Shown piece after piece: positions 7,127 through 13,546 of a stretch of DNA of 13,710 nt (its first letter is position 1; each line of letters opens with the position of its first letter). Made by a program: the position numbers and the translations under genes. This DNA comes from DASPMP01 sp035626995 (GTDB lineage Bacteria; Gemmatimonadota; Gemmatimonadetes; Gemmatimonadales; Gemmatimonadaceae). The stretch is from the NCBI GenBank assembly GCA_035626995.1, contig DASPMP010000321.1:1-13710 (forward strand). Direction: 5' to 3'. Below the pieces are notes generated by a model that worked only from the letters and a program-made list of their open reading frames with translations, was not told where the DNA came from and searched no databases.

Positions 7127-7582
7127 ATGTCCAACGCCGTGGAGCAGCAGGTCCCACCCAATCAGCCTGGGGACGTCGTTCCCAATCGATCCGAGCGCTT
7201 GCGCTTCGGTTCATTCACCTTCACGCGTTCACCAGCGGGTCGGTGCCTTGTACAGGTCGAATTGGATTACGCGGGCCAGCGGTTCGTAGGAAAGGCAGAA
7301 GGCCAGTCGAGTCCTATCGGAGACCTGCGCCTCGGCGCCGAAGCGGCCATGCAGGCCGTGGAGTCGTTCGCGCAGGGTGCCCTTGGCCTCGAGCTCATGG
7401 GCGTGAAGCTCGTGCGGGCATTCGACGCCAATGTCGTCATCGTGTCCTGCACGCAACGCAGTGCGAGAGGTACACGGCTCGTCGGCTGCTATCTCGCTGA
7501 CCGCGACGCCGTGCGCGGTTCGGCGCTCGCAGTCCTGAACGCCACCAACCGTGTGCTCGGGAACTATCTCGCCACTCGCTAA
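7127..7582 (+). CDS. Conserved protein of unknown function, possible LeuA-allosteric-like fold
   Basis: A 151-residue soluble protein; no signal peptide or membrane segment. I do not recognise a named family. After a polar N-terminus of about 25 residues comes a beta-rich then alternating alpha/beta segment: a strand set around FTRSPAGRCLVQVELDYAG, a helix LGAEAAMQAVESFAQGA, strands VKLVRAF and VVIVSC, a strand TRLVGCYLAD, and a final helix AVRGSALAVLNATNRVL. This order, with a repeated beta-beta-alpha unit and a terminal helix, recalls the regulatory domain of 2-isopropylmalate synthase, but that is a weak inference from pattern alone. The start is supported by GAGGA at 7115-7119, seven bases before the ATG. 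It has its own promoter with two inverted repeats and is followed 39 bases later by the transglycosylase gene, with which it may be co-transcribed. Confidence 0.8.
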   Translation: MSNAVEQQVPPNQPGDVVPNRSERLRFGSFTFTRSPAGRCLVQVELDYAGQRFVGKAEGQSSPIGDLRLGAEAAMQAVESFAQGALGLELMGVKLVRAFDANVVIVSCTQRSARGTRLVGCYLADRDAVRGSALAVLNATNRVLGNYLATR

Positions 7583-7592
7583 GTAGTCCGGG

Positions 7593-7610
7593 CGCGTGCA
7601 GTTTCACGCG
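7593..7610. other. Short hairpin between two + strand genes
   Basis: CGCGTG and CACGCG form a perfect 6-base stem around CAGTTT in the 39-base gap. A pyrimidine-rich stretch (TCCTCCCACCTTT) follows, but there is no true T run. It may be a weak terminator or attenuator ahead of the transglycosylase gene. Confidence 0.3.
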
Positions 7611-7621
7611 TCCTCCCACCT

Positions 7622-9136
7622 TTGAAAACAGTGACTGTGCGCCGTCTGCCTCTCACCTTCGTTCTGTTTGCGCTGGCCTGTGGCCGTGGCGCCGAACCCG
7701 AGCTCTACACCGTTCCAAACGCCGCACCGGTCCAGGCGGGAGCATTCGCGGAGCAAGGTCCCGTTACTGTCACCGCGAATGACCTCGACCAGCGTACCGC
7801 GGAGCTGTTCGGCGACGCGCTGCGGCTGGACGCAGCACTGCCGGTGACGCTGGATTCCGTGGAGATCGCCGGCGGAGATGACTCTCCGGTGTTCGACCTC
7901 GATGTCCGTTCGTTCGAGACGTACGACCGTGTCCGGCACTATGTGGCCGCCTTCACGGGTCCCGCGAAGAGCAGGATCGCCGATCGGCTGTCCGACGGCA
8001 CGCGCTACGAAGCGATGATTCGTTCGAAGCTTCGCGCGGGGAGCCTGCCCGAAGACATGTACTATCTAGCGCTCGTCGAAAGTGGATACAATCCGCACGC
8101 GTACTCGCGCGCGGCGGCCGTGGGGATGTGGCAGTTCATGGCGACGACCGCCCGTGGCATGGGCTTGCGAGTGGACTGGTGGATCGATGAACGCCGCGAC
8201 CCCATTCGCTCGACGGATGCGGCGGTTCGCTTCCTCCGCGGGCTGAACGAGCAGTTCGGTTCGATGTACCTCGCCGCGGCGGCGTACAACGGCGGCCCCG
8301 GTCGGATCGCCCGGGGGCTGAACCGATACGCGGATGATCTGGAAGGAACGAACCCGGACGAGATGTTCTTCACCCTCGCCGAGAAGAAGTACCTGCGAGG
8401 GGAGACGAGTAACTATGTGCCCCAGTTGATCGCGGCTGCCCTCGTTGCGAAGGAGGCCCGCAAGCACGGCCTTGTCATCGAGCAGCGCGAGCCCTTCGCA
8501 TATGACTCCGTCTGGGTGGGTGGTGAGGTACCCCTCGCTGCCATCGCGAAAGCCAGCGGTGCGTCACTCGACGTCATTCAGGAGTTGAACTCCTTCATCC
8601 TGCGGGGGATGACTCCGCCAATGCGGGCACGGGACTCGATCAAGGTGCGGGTCCCGGTCGGCGCTGCCGCGTCATTCGATTCCGTCTTTGCAACGCTGGA
8701 CTCTGCCGCGGTCGATGGCGCCCGAATCGTTCGGGCCGAGAAGAATTCGACCTGGGCGACGATCGCGCGCACCCACAAGATCCCCGCGAAGGCGCTCCTG
8801 CAGTACAATCCGAAGGTCAAGCCAGCGAAATCCAGCGGGCGCATTTCGGCAGGAACGGCGGTGATGGTGCCCTCCGCCGAGGTGTACGCCGCCGCGCTGT
8901 CGGTGCCGGATCCGTCGATTGAGCGCTATGGCACGGGCACTCGTACCCATGTTGTGCGTCAGGGCGAGAACCTGAGCGTGATTGCGAAGCGCTACCGGAC
9001 GACGCCGGCCTCCATCATGCGCCTGAACCGGCTCAAGAAGCCGATGATCTTTCCGGGCCAGGAACTGCTCGTCAATGGCAATCCGGCGCCGGCGAAACCA
9101 GCACCAAAAAAGAAGGCGACCACGCCGAAGCGGTGA
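7622..9136 (+). CDS. mltD: MltD-like lytic transglycosylase lipoprotein with C-terminal LysM
   Basis: A 504-residue murein hydrolase that would cleave the MurNAc-GlcNAc bond of peptidoglycan with formation of 1,6-anhydro ends. The signal peptide RRLPLTFVLFALAC ends in a lipobox, so it is probably an outer-membrane lipoprotein. The SLT domain spans about residues 130-270 and contains the catalytic Glu153 in YYLALVESGYNP, the GMWQFM motif and AAYNGGPGRI. A degenerate LysM-like segment lies at about 369-417. A clear LysM (VRQGENLSVIAKRYRTT and on to FPGQELLV) lies at about 441-485. The C-terminal tail is rich in Lys, Pro and Ala. The start is uncertain: TTG at 7622, or GTG at 7631 or 7637, each giving a plausible signal peptide and none with a good ribosome site. 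Its domain order fits MltD. Confidence 0.9.
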   Translation: MKTVTVRRLPLTFVLFALACGRGAEPELYTVPNAAPVQAGAFAEQGPVTVTANDLDQRTAELFGDALRLDAALPVTLDSVEIAGGDDSPVFDLDVRSFETYDRVRHYVAAFTGPAKSRIADRLSDGTRYEAMIRSKLRAGSLPEDMYYLALVESGYNPHAYSRAAAVGMWQFMATTARGMGLRVDWWIDERRDPIRSTDAAVRFLRGLNEQFGSMYLAAAAYNGGPGRIARGLNRYADDLEGTNPDEMFFTLAEKKYLRGETSNYVPQLIAAALVAKEARKHGLVIEQREPFAYDSVWVGGEVPLAAIAKASGASLDVIQELNSFILRGMTPPMRARDSIKVRVPVGAAASFDSVFATLDSAAVDGARIVRAEKNSTWATIARTHKIPAKALLQYNPKVKPAKSSGRISAGTAVMVPSAEVYAAALSVPDPSIERYGTGTRTHVVRQGENLSVIAKRYRTTPASIMRLNRLKKPMIFPGQELLVNGNPAPAKPAPKKKATTPKR

Positions 9137-9150
9137 TCGCCTTGCAGTTC

Positions 9151-9185
9151 GGGCACAGGGCAGTCAGTCTGAAATGCCCGTGCCC
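9151..9185. terminator. Bidirectional hairpin between convergent transglycosylase genes
   Basis: GGGCACAGGGCA (9151-9162) pairs with TGCCCGTGCCC (9175-9185) with one bulged A, around a 12-base loop. It lies 15 bases past the + strand stop and includes the last codons and stop of the - strand gene, the stop sitting at the loop. The stem is very stable (11 pairs) but no T run follows on either strand. Confidence 0.6.
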
Positions 9186-9874
9186 TGATATGCCTTGATG
9201 AGGATGCGGTTGTACCCGTCCAGCGGGTTCTTCCCGGCCTTTCGCGCGTTGTCCACTGCTTCCTCGCCGAGATTGTAGGCGAGTAGCGCCAGCCGGACAT
9301 CGCCACCATACAAACCGATCAGGCGGCGCAGATATTGGAAGCCGATCCGGAGGTTGGTCTTCGGATCGTAGAGCTCCTCCCGATCAACGGTGCGATCGTA
9401 CAGTTTCGCGGTCGACGGCATGACCTGGACGAGTCCGACCGCCCCCACGCGACTGGTCGCCCGCGGGTTGAAGTTGGATTCCAGCTTTACCAGCCGGAAT
9501 GCCAGTTCCGGGTCTACCCGCTCAGCCAACGCGACGTCAAAGATGAGCGCGGCGAGATCAGCACTGATCGCGTATCTGGCGGAGTACTCAATGACCTTAT
9601 TGGCCCGGTCGAGCTGAGCTCGGAGCAGGGCAGCGTCACCCATGGCGTTCTCGAGTTCCTGTCGGAGCTTCCGCGACCCGAAGACATTCAGCGAAAAACC
9701 CGTGGACTCCTCCGAAACGACGGCAGCTTCCGCCGTTGCGGGAGTGGGCTTCCTGTTCGCAATCACGAGTAAAGCAGCGCCTGCGATACCTAACAGAGCA
9801 ATCAGGTTCCTGATCCTGGCTTTGCGTCTGACGGCATCGCCGCGGTGCACGTACGTGCTGCGCGGCTTTTTCAT
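9164..9874 (-). CDS. Membrane-anchored lytic transglycosylase (SLT domain)
   Basis: A 236-residue protein with a basic N-terminus, one transmembrane helix (about 22-40, NLIALLGIAGAALLVIAN), a short linker, a predicted coiled-coil helix (about 67-95) and a C-terminal SLT domain. The catalytic Glu132 lies in FRLVKLESNFNP, followed by the family motifs GAVGLVQVMPSTA, LYDPKTNLRIGFQYL and LLAYNLGE. It would cleave peptidoglycan strands close to the inner membrane. It carries no LysM, unlike the MltD-like gene it converges with. A well-formed promoter precedes it (see 9928-9956), but the ATG has no recognisable Shine-Dalgarno sequence: the bases before it read ACCACAACAACTT. It is similar to small SLT proteins of the Slt/MltE type; a specific name is not justified. 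Confidence 0.9.
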   Translation of the reverse strand: MKKPRSTYVHRGDAVRRKARIRNLIALLGIAGAALLVIANRKPTPATAEAAVVSEESTGFSLNVFGSRKLRQELENAMGDAALLRAQLDRANKVIEYSARYAISADLAALIFDVALAERVDPELAFRLVKLESNFNPRATSRVGAVGLVQVMPSTAKLYDRTVDREELYDPKTNLRIGFQYLRRLIGLYGGDVRLALLAYNLGEEAVDNARKAGKNPLDGYNRILIKAYQGTGISD

Positions 9875-9927
9875 AAGTTGTTGTGGTGTAACAGGTTATG
9901 TACAGCGGACTGCGCACTACACCATGG

Positions 9928-9956
9928 ACTATAAGCGGCAACGGCCATGCCATCAA
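9928..9956 (-). promoter_or_regulatory. Sigma70-like promoter for the anchored transglycosylase
   Basis: On the complement, TTGATG (9956-9951) and TATAGT (9933-9928) are separated by exactly 17 bases and match the consensus at four and five of six positions. The -35 box overlaps the stop codon of moaC. Transcription would start near 9921, giving a leader of about 46 bases. Confidence 0.6.
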
Positions 9957-10444
9957 CCGGCAAAATAGGGATCGCTCCGGCCTCCCGTTTTTTGGATCAA
10001 CGATATATCGCCGATTGTCATAGTTCGATCCAAACTCTTCGCCATGTCATACACCGTAACGAGCGCGACGGTTGCAGCCACAATGGCTTCCATCTCTACT
10101 CCCGTACGGCCCGCGGTGCGGACAAGTGTCTCTACCGCGACGCCGGGCAGGCTGTCGTCCAGCGTAAGGTCGACCTGGATGTCGTCGAGCAGGAGAGGGT
10201 GGCACAACGGGATCAGGTCCGCCGTCCGCTTCGCTGCCATGATGCCGGCCAGCTTCGCCACAGACAGTACATCACCTTTTGACAGACTCTGGGACCGAAT
10301 CGCCGCCAGCGTGTCCGTTTTCATGCGGATCGAGCCACGGGCTCTGGCAGTCCGGACTGTTGTGGCTTTGCCGGACACGTCTACCATCCTGGCGGACCCG
10401 TCTGGCCCGAGATGGGTGAGCCCCTCGCCATTCTTCTCGTTCAT
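9953..10444 (-). CDS. moaC: Cyclic pyranopterin monophosphate synthase MoaC
   Basis: A 163-residue cytoplasmic enzyme of molybdenum cofactor synthesis. It converts the MoaA product (3',8-cyclo-7,8-dihydro-GTP) to cyclic pyranopterin monophosphate. Family motifs cover nearly the whole length: LTHLGPDGSARMVDVSGK near the N-terminus, LSKGDVLSVAKLAGIMAAKR, TADLIPLCHPLLL, GRTGVEMEAIVAATVALVTV and YDMAKSLDRTM, with the conserved Lys in AAKRT and in DMAKS. Length is close to the usual 160 residues. The C-terminal KTGGRSDPYFAG replaces the common GGKSG ending. The ATG overlaps the stop of holB (10441-10444, ATGA), so it is coupled to a replication gene rather than to other moa genes, none of which are in the window. 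Assignment is secure. Confidence 0.96.
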   Translation of the reverse strand: MNEKNGEGLTHLGPDGSARMVDVSGKATTVRTARARGSIRMKTDTLAAIRSQSLSKGDVLSVAKLAGIMAAKRTADLIPLCHPLLLDDIQVDLTLDDSLPGVAVETLVRTAGRTGVEMEAIVAATVALVTVYDMAKSLDRTMTIGDISLIQKTGGRSDPYFAG

Positions 10445-11517
10445 GTCAGTGCCTCCTGCAGGTCACGGAGCAGGTTCACCGTAATCAGCTGCGGGCTCAC
10501 GTTTGTGGTGATACGCTCTTTCGCGATTTCGACCGCTTCCATGGCCCGGGCCGCGCCGGCGGCTGCGGCGTTGGATCGCTGGTGCACGGCGGAGCGCGCT
10601 CGGGCATGCAGCGCGACGGTGAGGGCATCGAGAGTGTCCGCGAAACTGCCGCGGGCCTTCGACGGCGCCATCTGCCACGCTGCGTCATAGCGCGCGGCGG
10701 CCTTTCCAGTGGCGGCGTCGATCAACCGGTACGCGGTCTCGAGCGCCTGAGCCCAGGCGGCACCGCTCAACAGGCGTCCCGGCGCCCCTCCGGCCAGGCG
10801 TGCCGCGTCCGCGATATCCACTGGCAAGGTTGCCTCGCCCTTGAGCCGTTTTCGAACCGCTTCGTTCGAGAGAAACGCCTCCACCTCGGCTTGGCGCAGG
10901 GGTTTGACCCGGACGCTTGCCACTCGCGAGCGAATGGTCGGTAGCAGGGAGCCAGATTCACTCGACGTGATGACGATCGTGGTATCCGACGGCGGCTCTT
11001 CGAGCAGCTTCAGGAACGCATTGGCGGCCTGTTCCGAACCTTCCTGCGGCACCATCCGCTCCGCATCGCCGATGATGAATACCTTACGGTTCCCAATCGC
11101 CGGCGAAATGACGGATTGCTGCACCAGCGCGCGTACGGTGGCGACGTAGATGCCTTCCGAACCAGACGGGGGCTCATACAGTCCGTTTGCATCAGCGCGC
11201 TCGGCGATCGCCTCGGCGTAGTCTTCGCGAACCGTGGCCAGGTCAGGATCGCTGTCCTTCAAGCGTGGCCTCGGGAAGTACCAGTGCAAATCGGGGTGCG
11301 TCAGCTCCGCCGTGTATCGGCAGCTCTGACAGTGACCGCACGGCGCGTGGTCCGGCTCGCGGCAGAGGAGGAACTGCGCCAGCCAGATCGCGAGGCGCTG
11401 CTTGCCGACCCCGCGAGGGCCTTCGAACAACATGGACGCGGGGAGTGCGCCGCGATGCGTCGCCTCACGCAGGCGGGTCTGCAACTCCGCGTGGCCAAAA
11501 AGCGGAACGATTGGCAT
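10441..11517 (-). CDS. holB: DNA polymerase III subunit delta' (clamp loader)
   Basis: A 358-residue AAA+ clamp-loader subunit that works with delta and tau/gamma to load the beta sliding clamp. Visible motifs are the Walker A GPRGVGKQ (33-40), a zinc knuckle formed by Cys52, Cys60, Cys63 and Cys66 (CGHCQSC), a Walker B-like FIIGDAERM, LLEEPPSDTTIVITSS with sensor 1, and PTIRSRVAS in place of the SRC motif. Walker A is intact, whereas E. coli delta' has lost it. Between THPD and the ATVRALVQQ helix there is an insert of roughly 40 residues rich in Arg, Asp and Glu. The C-terminal collar domain is Ala-rich. The gene starts only 45 bases from the divergent P1 peptidase gene. It could instead be called a gamma/tau-like AAA protein, but the size and Cys spacing fit delta'. 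Confidence 0.92.
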   Translation of the reverse strand: MPIVPLFGHAELQTRLREATHRGALPASMLFEGPRGVGKQRLAIWLAQFLLCREPDHAPCGHCQSCRYTAELTHPDLHWYFPRPRLKDSDPDLATVREDYAEAIAERADANGLYEPPSGSEGIYVATVRALVQQSVISPAIGNRKVFIIGDAERMVPQEGSEQAANAFLKLLEEPPSDTTIVITSSESGSLLPTIRSRVASVRVKPLRQAEVEAFLSNEAVRKRLKGEATLPVDIADAARLAGGAPGRLLSGAAWAQALETAYRLIDAATGKAAARYDAAWQMAPSKARGSFADTLDALTVALHARARSAVHQRSNAAAAGAARAMEAVEIAKERITTNVSPQLITVNLLRDLQEALT

Positions 11518-11562
11518 CAGCCAAAAAGCTACCTTAAGTGACCTGCCAGCAAGGTGAGCACT

Positions 11563-12726
11563 GTGAACCGCATGAGAAACGCATCCAGAATTTGCGCGCG
11601 AACAGTTGTAACGATGTCATGGCTGGGAGCGGCGACCTCCGTTCAGGGTCAGGACTCGACGCGACCGCGTGCGCGTGACCTGGGCATCGCTCCCGGAATT
11701 TTTTCCCCCGGTGCGCTCAATGCCATCACTGATGTTCAGGGGGTACTCGTCGGTCAGGTCACGATCTCCGAAGGGGATTCGGTGCGCACCGGCGTCACAG
11801 CGATCCTCCCACACCGCGGCAATCTGTATCGCGAGCGCGTGCCTGCGGCGCTCCATGTCGGCAATGGGTTCGGGAAGCTCCTGGGAGTGACGCAACTGCG
11901 CGAGCTCGGAGAGTTGGAGACCCCGATTCTCCTGACATGCACCCTCTGCGTATGGAAGGCGGCCGATGCCATGGTGGAGTGGTTGCTCGAGAAGCCGGAG
12001 ATGCGACAGGTTCGGTCCATCAATGCTGTCGTCGGAGAAACGAATGACGGCGCGCTGAACGACATTCGATCCCGGCCGATTCGTCCCGACCACGTGCGTC
12101 GCGCCCTCGAGAGTGCCGGTACGGCCGTGGCTGAAGGAAGCGTTGGCGCGGGTACGGGCACCGTGGCGTTCGGCTGGAAGGGTGGAATCGGAACGTCATC
12201 GCGCGTGCTTCCGCCGACGCTTGGCGGCTGGACCATCGGCGTCCTTGTCCAGTCGAACTTTGGCGGGATCCTGCAGATCCTTGGTGTTCCAGTGGGCAGG
12301 GAACTGGGCCGATATTCATTCCAGCGCGACGCGCCGCGCGATCCCGGCGACGGTTCGATCATGATGGTCATCGCAACGGACGCACCGCTCTCGGATCGCA
12401 ACCTGGAACGGCTCGCGGCGCGGTCGATGATGGGGTTGGCTCGGACCGGTTCCTTCGCGTCGAACGGTTCCGGCGACTACGCCATCGCGTTCTCGACGAA
12501 TGCCGAAGTCCGCCGAGCCTTCGACGCGCCGCGATTGGCAACGCGGGAAATCGCTAATGAGGAAACGAGCGCCCTCTTCGCGGCGACCGTCGAGGCAGTG
12601 GAGGAGGCGATCTACAACTCACTGCTGCGGGCAACAACCGTCACCGGACAGGGACGGACGGTCGAAGCCTTGCCCATCGAACAGCTTCGCGCGCTGCTCG
12701 CGCGCTATGAAATCAAGCGGCGCTGA
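11563..12726 (+). CDS. Secreted P1-family (DmpA-like) self-processing aminopeptidase
   Basis: A 387-residue hydrolase of MEROPS family P1, related to Ochrobactrum DmpA and to beta-aminopeptidase BapA. Members are made as a precursor that cuts itself into two chains, the new N-terminal Ser, Thr or Cys being the nucleophile. Here the likely cleavage is in PGDGSIMMVIATDAPL, between Gly and Ser at about residue 265. Other family marks are LGIAPGIFSPGALNAITDV, GVTAILPHRGN, HVGNGFGKLLG, VGETNDGALNDI, GAGTGTVAFGWKGGIG, VLVQSNFGG, RSMMGLARTG and NGSGDYAIAFST. An N-terminal signal peptide (RTVVTMSWLGAATSVQGQ) indicates export. I chose GTG at 11563 because AAGGTGAG (11551-11558) is well spaced for it; GTG 11554 and ATG 11572 are alternatives. 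The substrate (N-terminal residues of peptides or amides) is unknown. Confidence 0.9.
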   Translation: MNRMRNASRICARTVVTMSWLGAATSVQGQDSTRPRARDLGIAPGIFSPGALNAITDVQGVLVGQVTISEGDSVRTGVTAILPHRGNLYRERVPAALHVGNGFGKLLGVTQLRELGELETPILLTCTLCVWKAADAMVEWLLEKPEMRQVRSINAVVGETNDGALNDIRSRPIRPDHVRRALESAGTAVAEGSVGAGTGTVAFGWKGGIGTSSRVLPPTLGGWTIGVLVQSNFGGILQILGVPVGRELGRYSFQRDAPRDPGDGSIMMVIATDAPLSDRNLERLAARSMMGLARTGSFASNGSGDYAIAFSTNAEVRRAFDAPRLATREIANEETSALFAATVEAVEEAIYNSLLRATTVTGQGRTVEALPIEQLRALLARYEIKRR

Positions 12727-12780
12727 TCCGGGCCCGGCGAGGCACGATTCCTGACGTTCTGTCGCCCGACTTCACCTGGA

Positions 12781-12993
12781 ATGCACATGGGCGGCAAGCG
12801 ACCAGATCAGCACAACATCGACCCGGCGGAAGCCGGCGCAACGGACTACAAATCCCTCGATAACGACGAGCATACGCACGAGCAGGACAAGCAGCACCTG
12901 CACGAGCAGCGGGGGAAGTTCGGCATCCCGCCAAAGGGGGAAAATCCCGCGCTCGAAGCCCTGAAGAAGAAGCGCGAAGGAGCCAGTGAATGA
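12781..12993 (+). CDS. Small charged protein of unknown function
   Basis: A 70-residue hydrophilic protein with no membrane segment or signal peptide, very rich in His, Glu, Lys and Asp (NDEHTHEQDKQHLHEQRGK in the middle) and ending in a charged helix (ENPALEALKKKREGASE). It looks largely disordered. I recognise no family. It is supported as a gene by an ATG start, codon use like the neighbours, and the ATGA overlap with the next gene, which implies coupled translation. A second ATG at 12787 is an equally good start. The His clusters could bind metal ions, but that is only a possibility. Confidence 0.65.
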   Translation: MHMGGKRPDQHNIDPAEAGATDYKSLDNDEHTHEQDKQHLHEQRGKFGIPPKGENPALEALKKKREGASE

Positions 12994-13481
12994 CTGACGC
13001 GCCGCGCGGTCTCGAGGGGCGCCGAATCGCAATGCTTGCGCGGGGAAACGCGGACGACCTTCGCACCAGGCTGGAAGATGCGGGTGCAGAAGTGTGTGAG
13101 CTCTTTTCAGGATCGGCCGCCGACGAAGACTGGCACTCGGGGAAATACGCTGCGCTCGTGATCGGAGCGTGCACCGATTCCGGCACGGTGGACCGCCGCG
13201 CCCTGCAGCTCCTGCGCGAATTTCTCGTCGCCGGCAAGCCCGTGGCTGTGTTCGGCGAAGGGGTGCGTGCACTGGAGGAAGCGGGCGGTCTGCGTGAAGA
13301 TGCGCTCGTCGCCGAATCCACGCCTCGCGGCGACTTCGCGGATCGCCTGGTGCGGGCGTTCGCCGATCACCTCGACGAAGCCCGGGTTGACGACATGTCG
13401 GAGCAGAGCTTCCCGGCGAGTGATCCACCATCGGCTACGGCCACGTCCGCAGGACCGTCGGCACCCGACAACAGGGCCTGA
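12990..13481 (+). CDS. DJ-1/PfpI-like protein lacking the nucleophilic Cys, with SFPASDPP tail
   Basis: A 163-residue cytoplasmic protein with a flavodoxin-like DJ-1/PfpI fold: strand RRIAMLARG, helix ADDLRTRLEDAGAEV, strand YAALVIGAC, helix RRALQLLREFLVAGK, strand PVAVFGEG and helix VRALEEAGGL. In active PfpI/YhbO proteins the nucleophile elbow reads xxICHG; here it is VFGEG at 87-91, so Cys is Gly89 and the following His is Glu90. An enzymatic protease or deglycase role is therefore unlikely. After the domain a low-complexity tail holds VDDMSEQSFPASDPPS (133-148), a motif I recall at the end of many small bacterial stress-type proteins. It is coupled to the preceding small gene. Fold assignment is by eye and moderately sure; biological role is unknown. 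Confidence 0.8.
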   Translation: MTDAPRGLEGRRIAMLARGNADDLRTRLEDAGAEVCELFSGSAADEDWHSGKYAALVIGACTDSGTVDRRALQLLREFLVAGKPVAVFGEGVRALEEAGGLREDALVAESTPRGDFADRLVRAFADHLDEARVDDMSEQSFPASDPPSATATSAGPSAPDNRA

Positions 13482-13511
13482 AACGCCGGCAGGCTTTGCG
13501 ATGTAAAGTAC

Positions 13512-13540
13512 TTGCCGACTTGTGCGGCCGTCGTTAGAAT
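13512..13540 (+). promoter_or_regulatory. Promoter for a probably leaderless mRNA
   Basis: TTGCCG (13512-13517) and TAGAAT (13535-13540) are 17 bases apart and match consensus at four and five of six positions. The ATG of the next gene follows after only six bases, so the transcription start would fall at or next to the start codon. No Shine-Dalgarno sequence can fit. Confidence 0.6.
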
Positions 13541-13546
13541 CCTGCC

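Noticed and set aside
12728..12737. 10-base palindrome CCGGGCCCGG after the P1 peptidase stop
   Set aside because: It is short, cannot form a hairpin with a loop, and such GC palindromes are expected by chance at this base composition.
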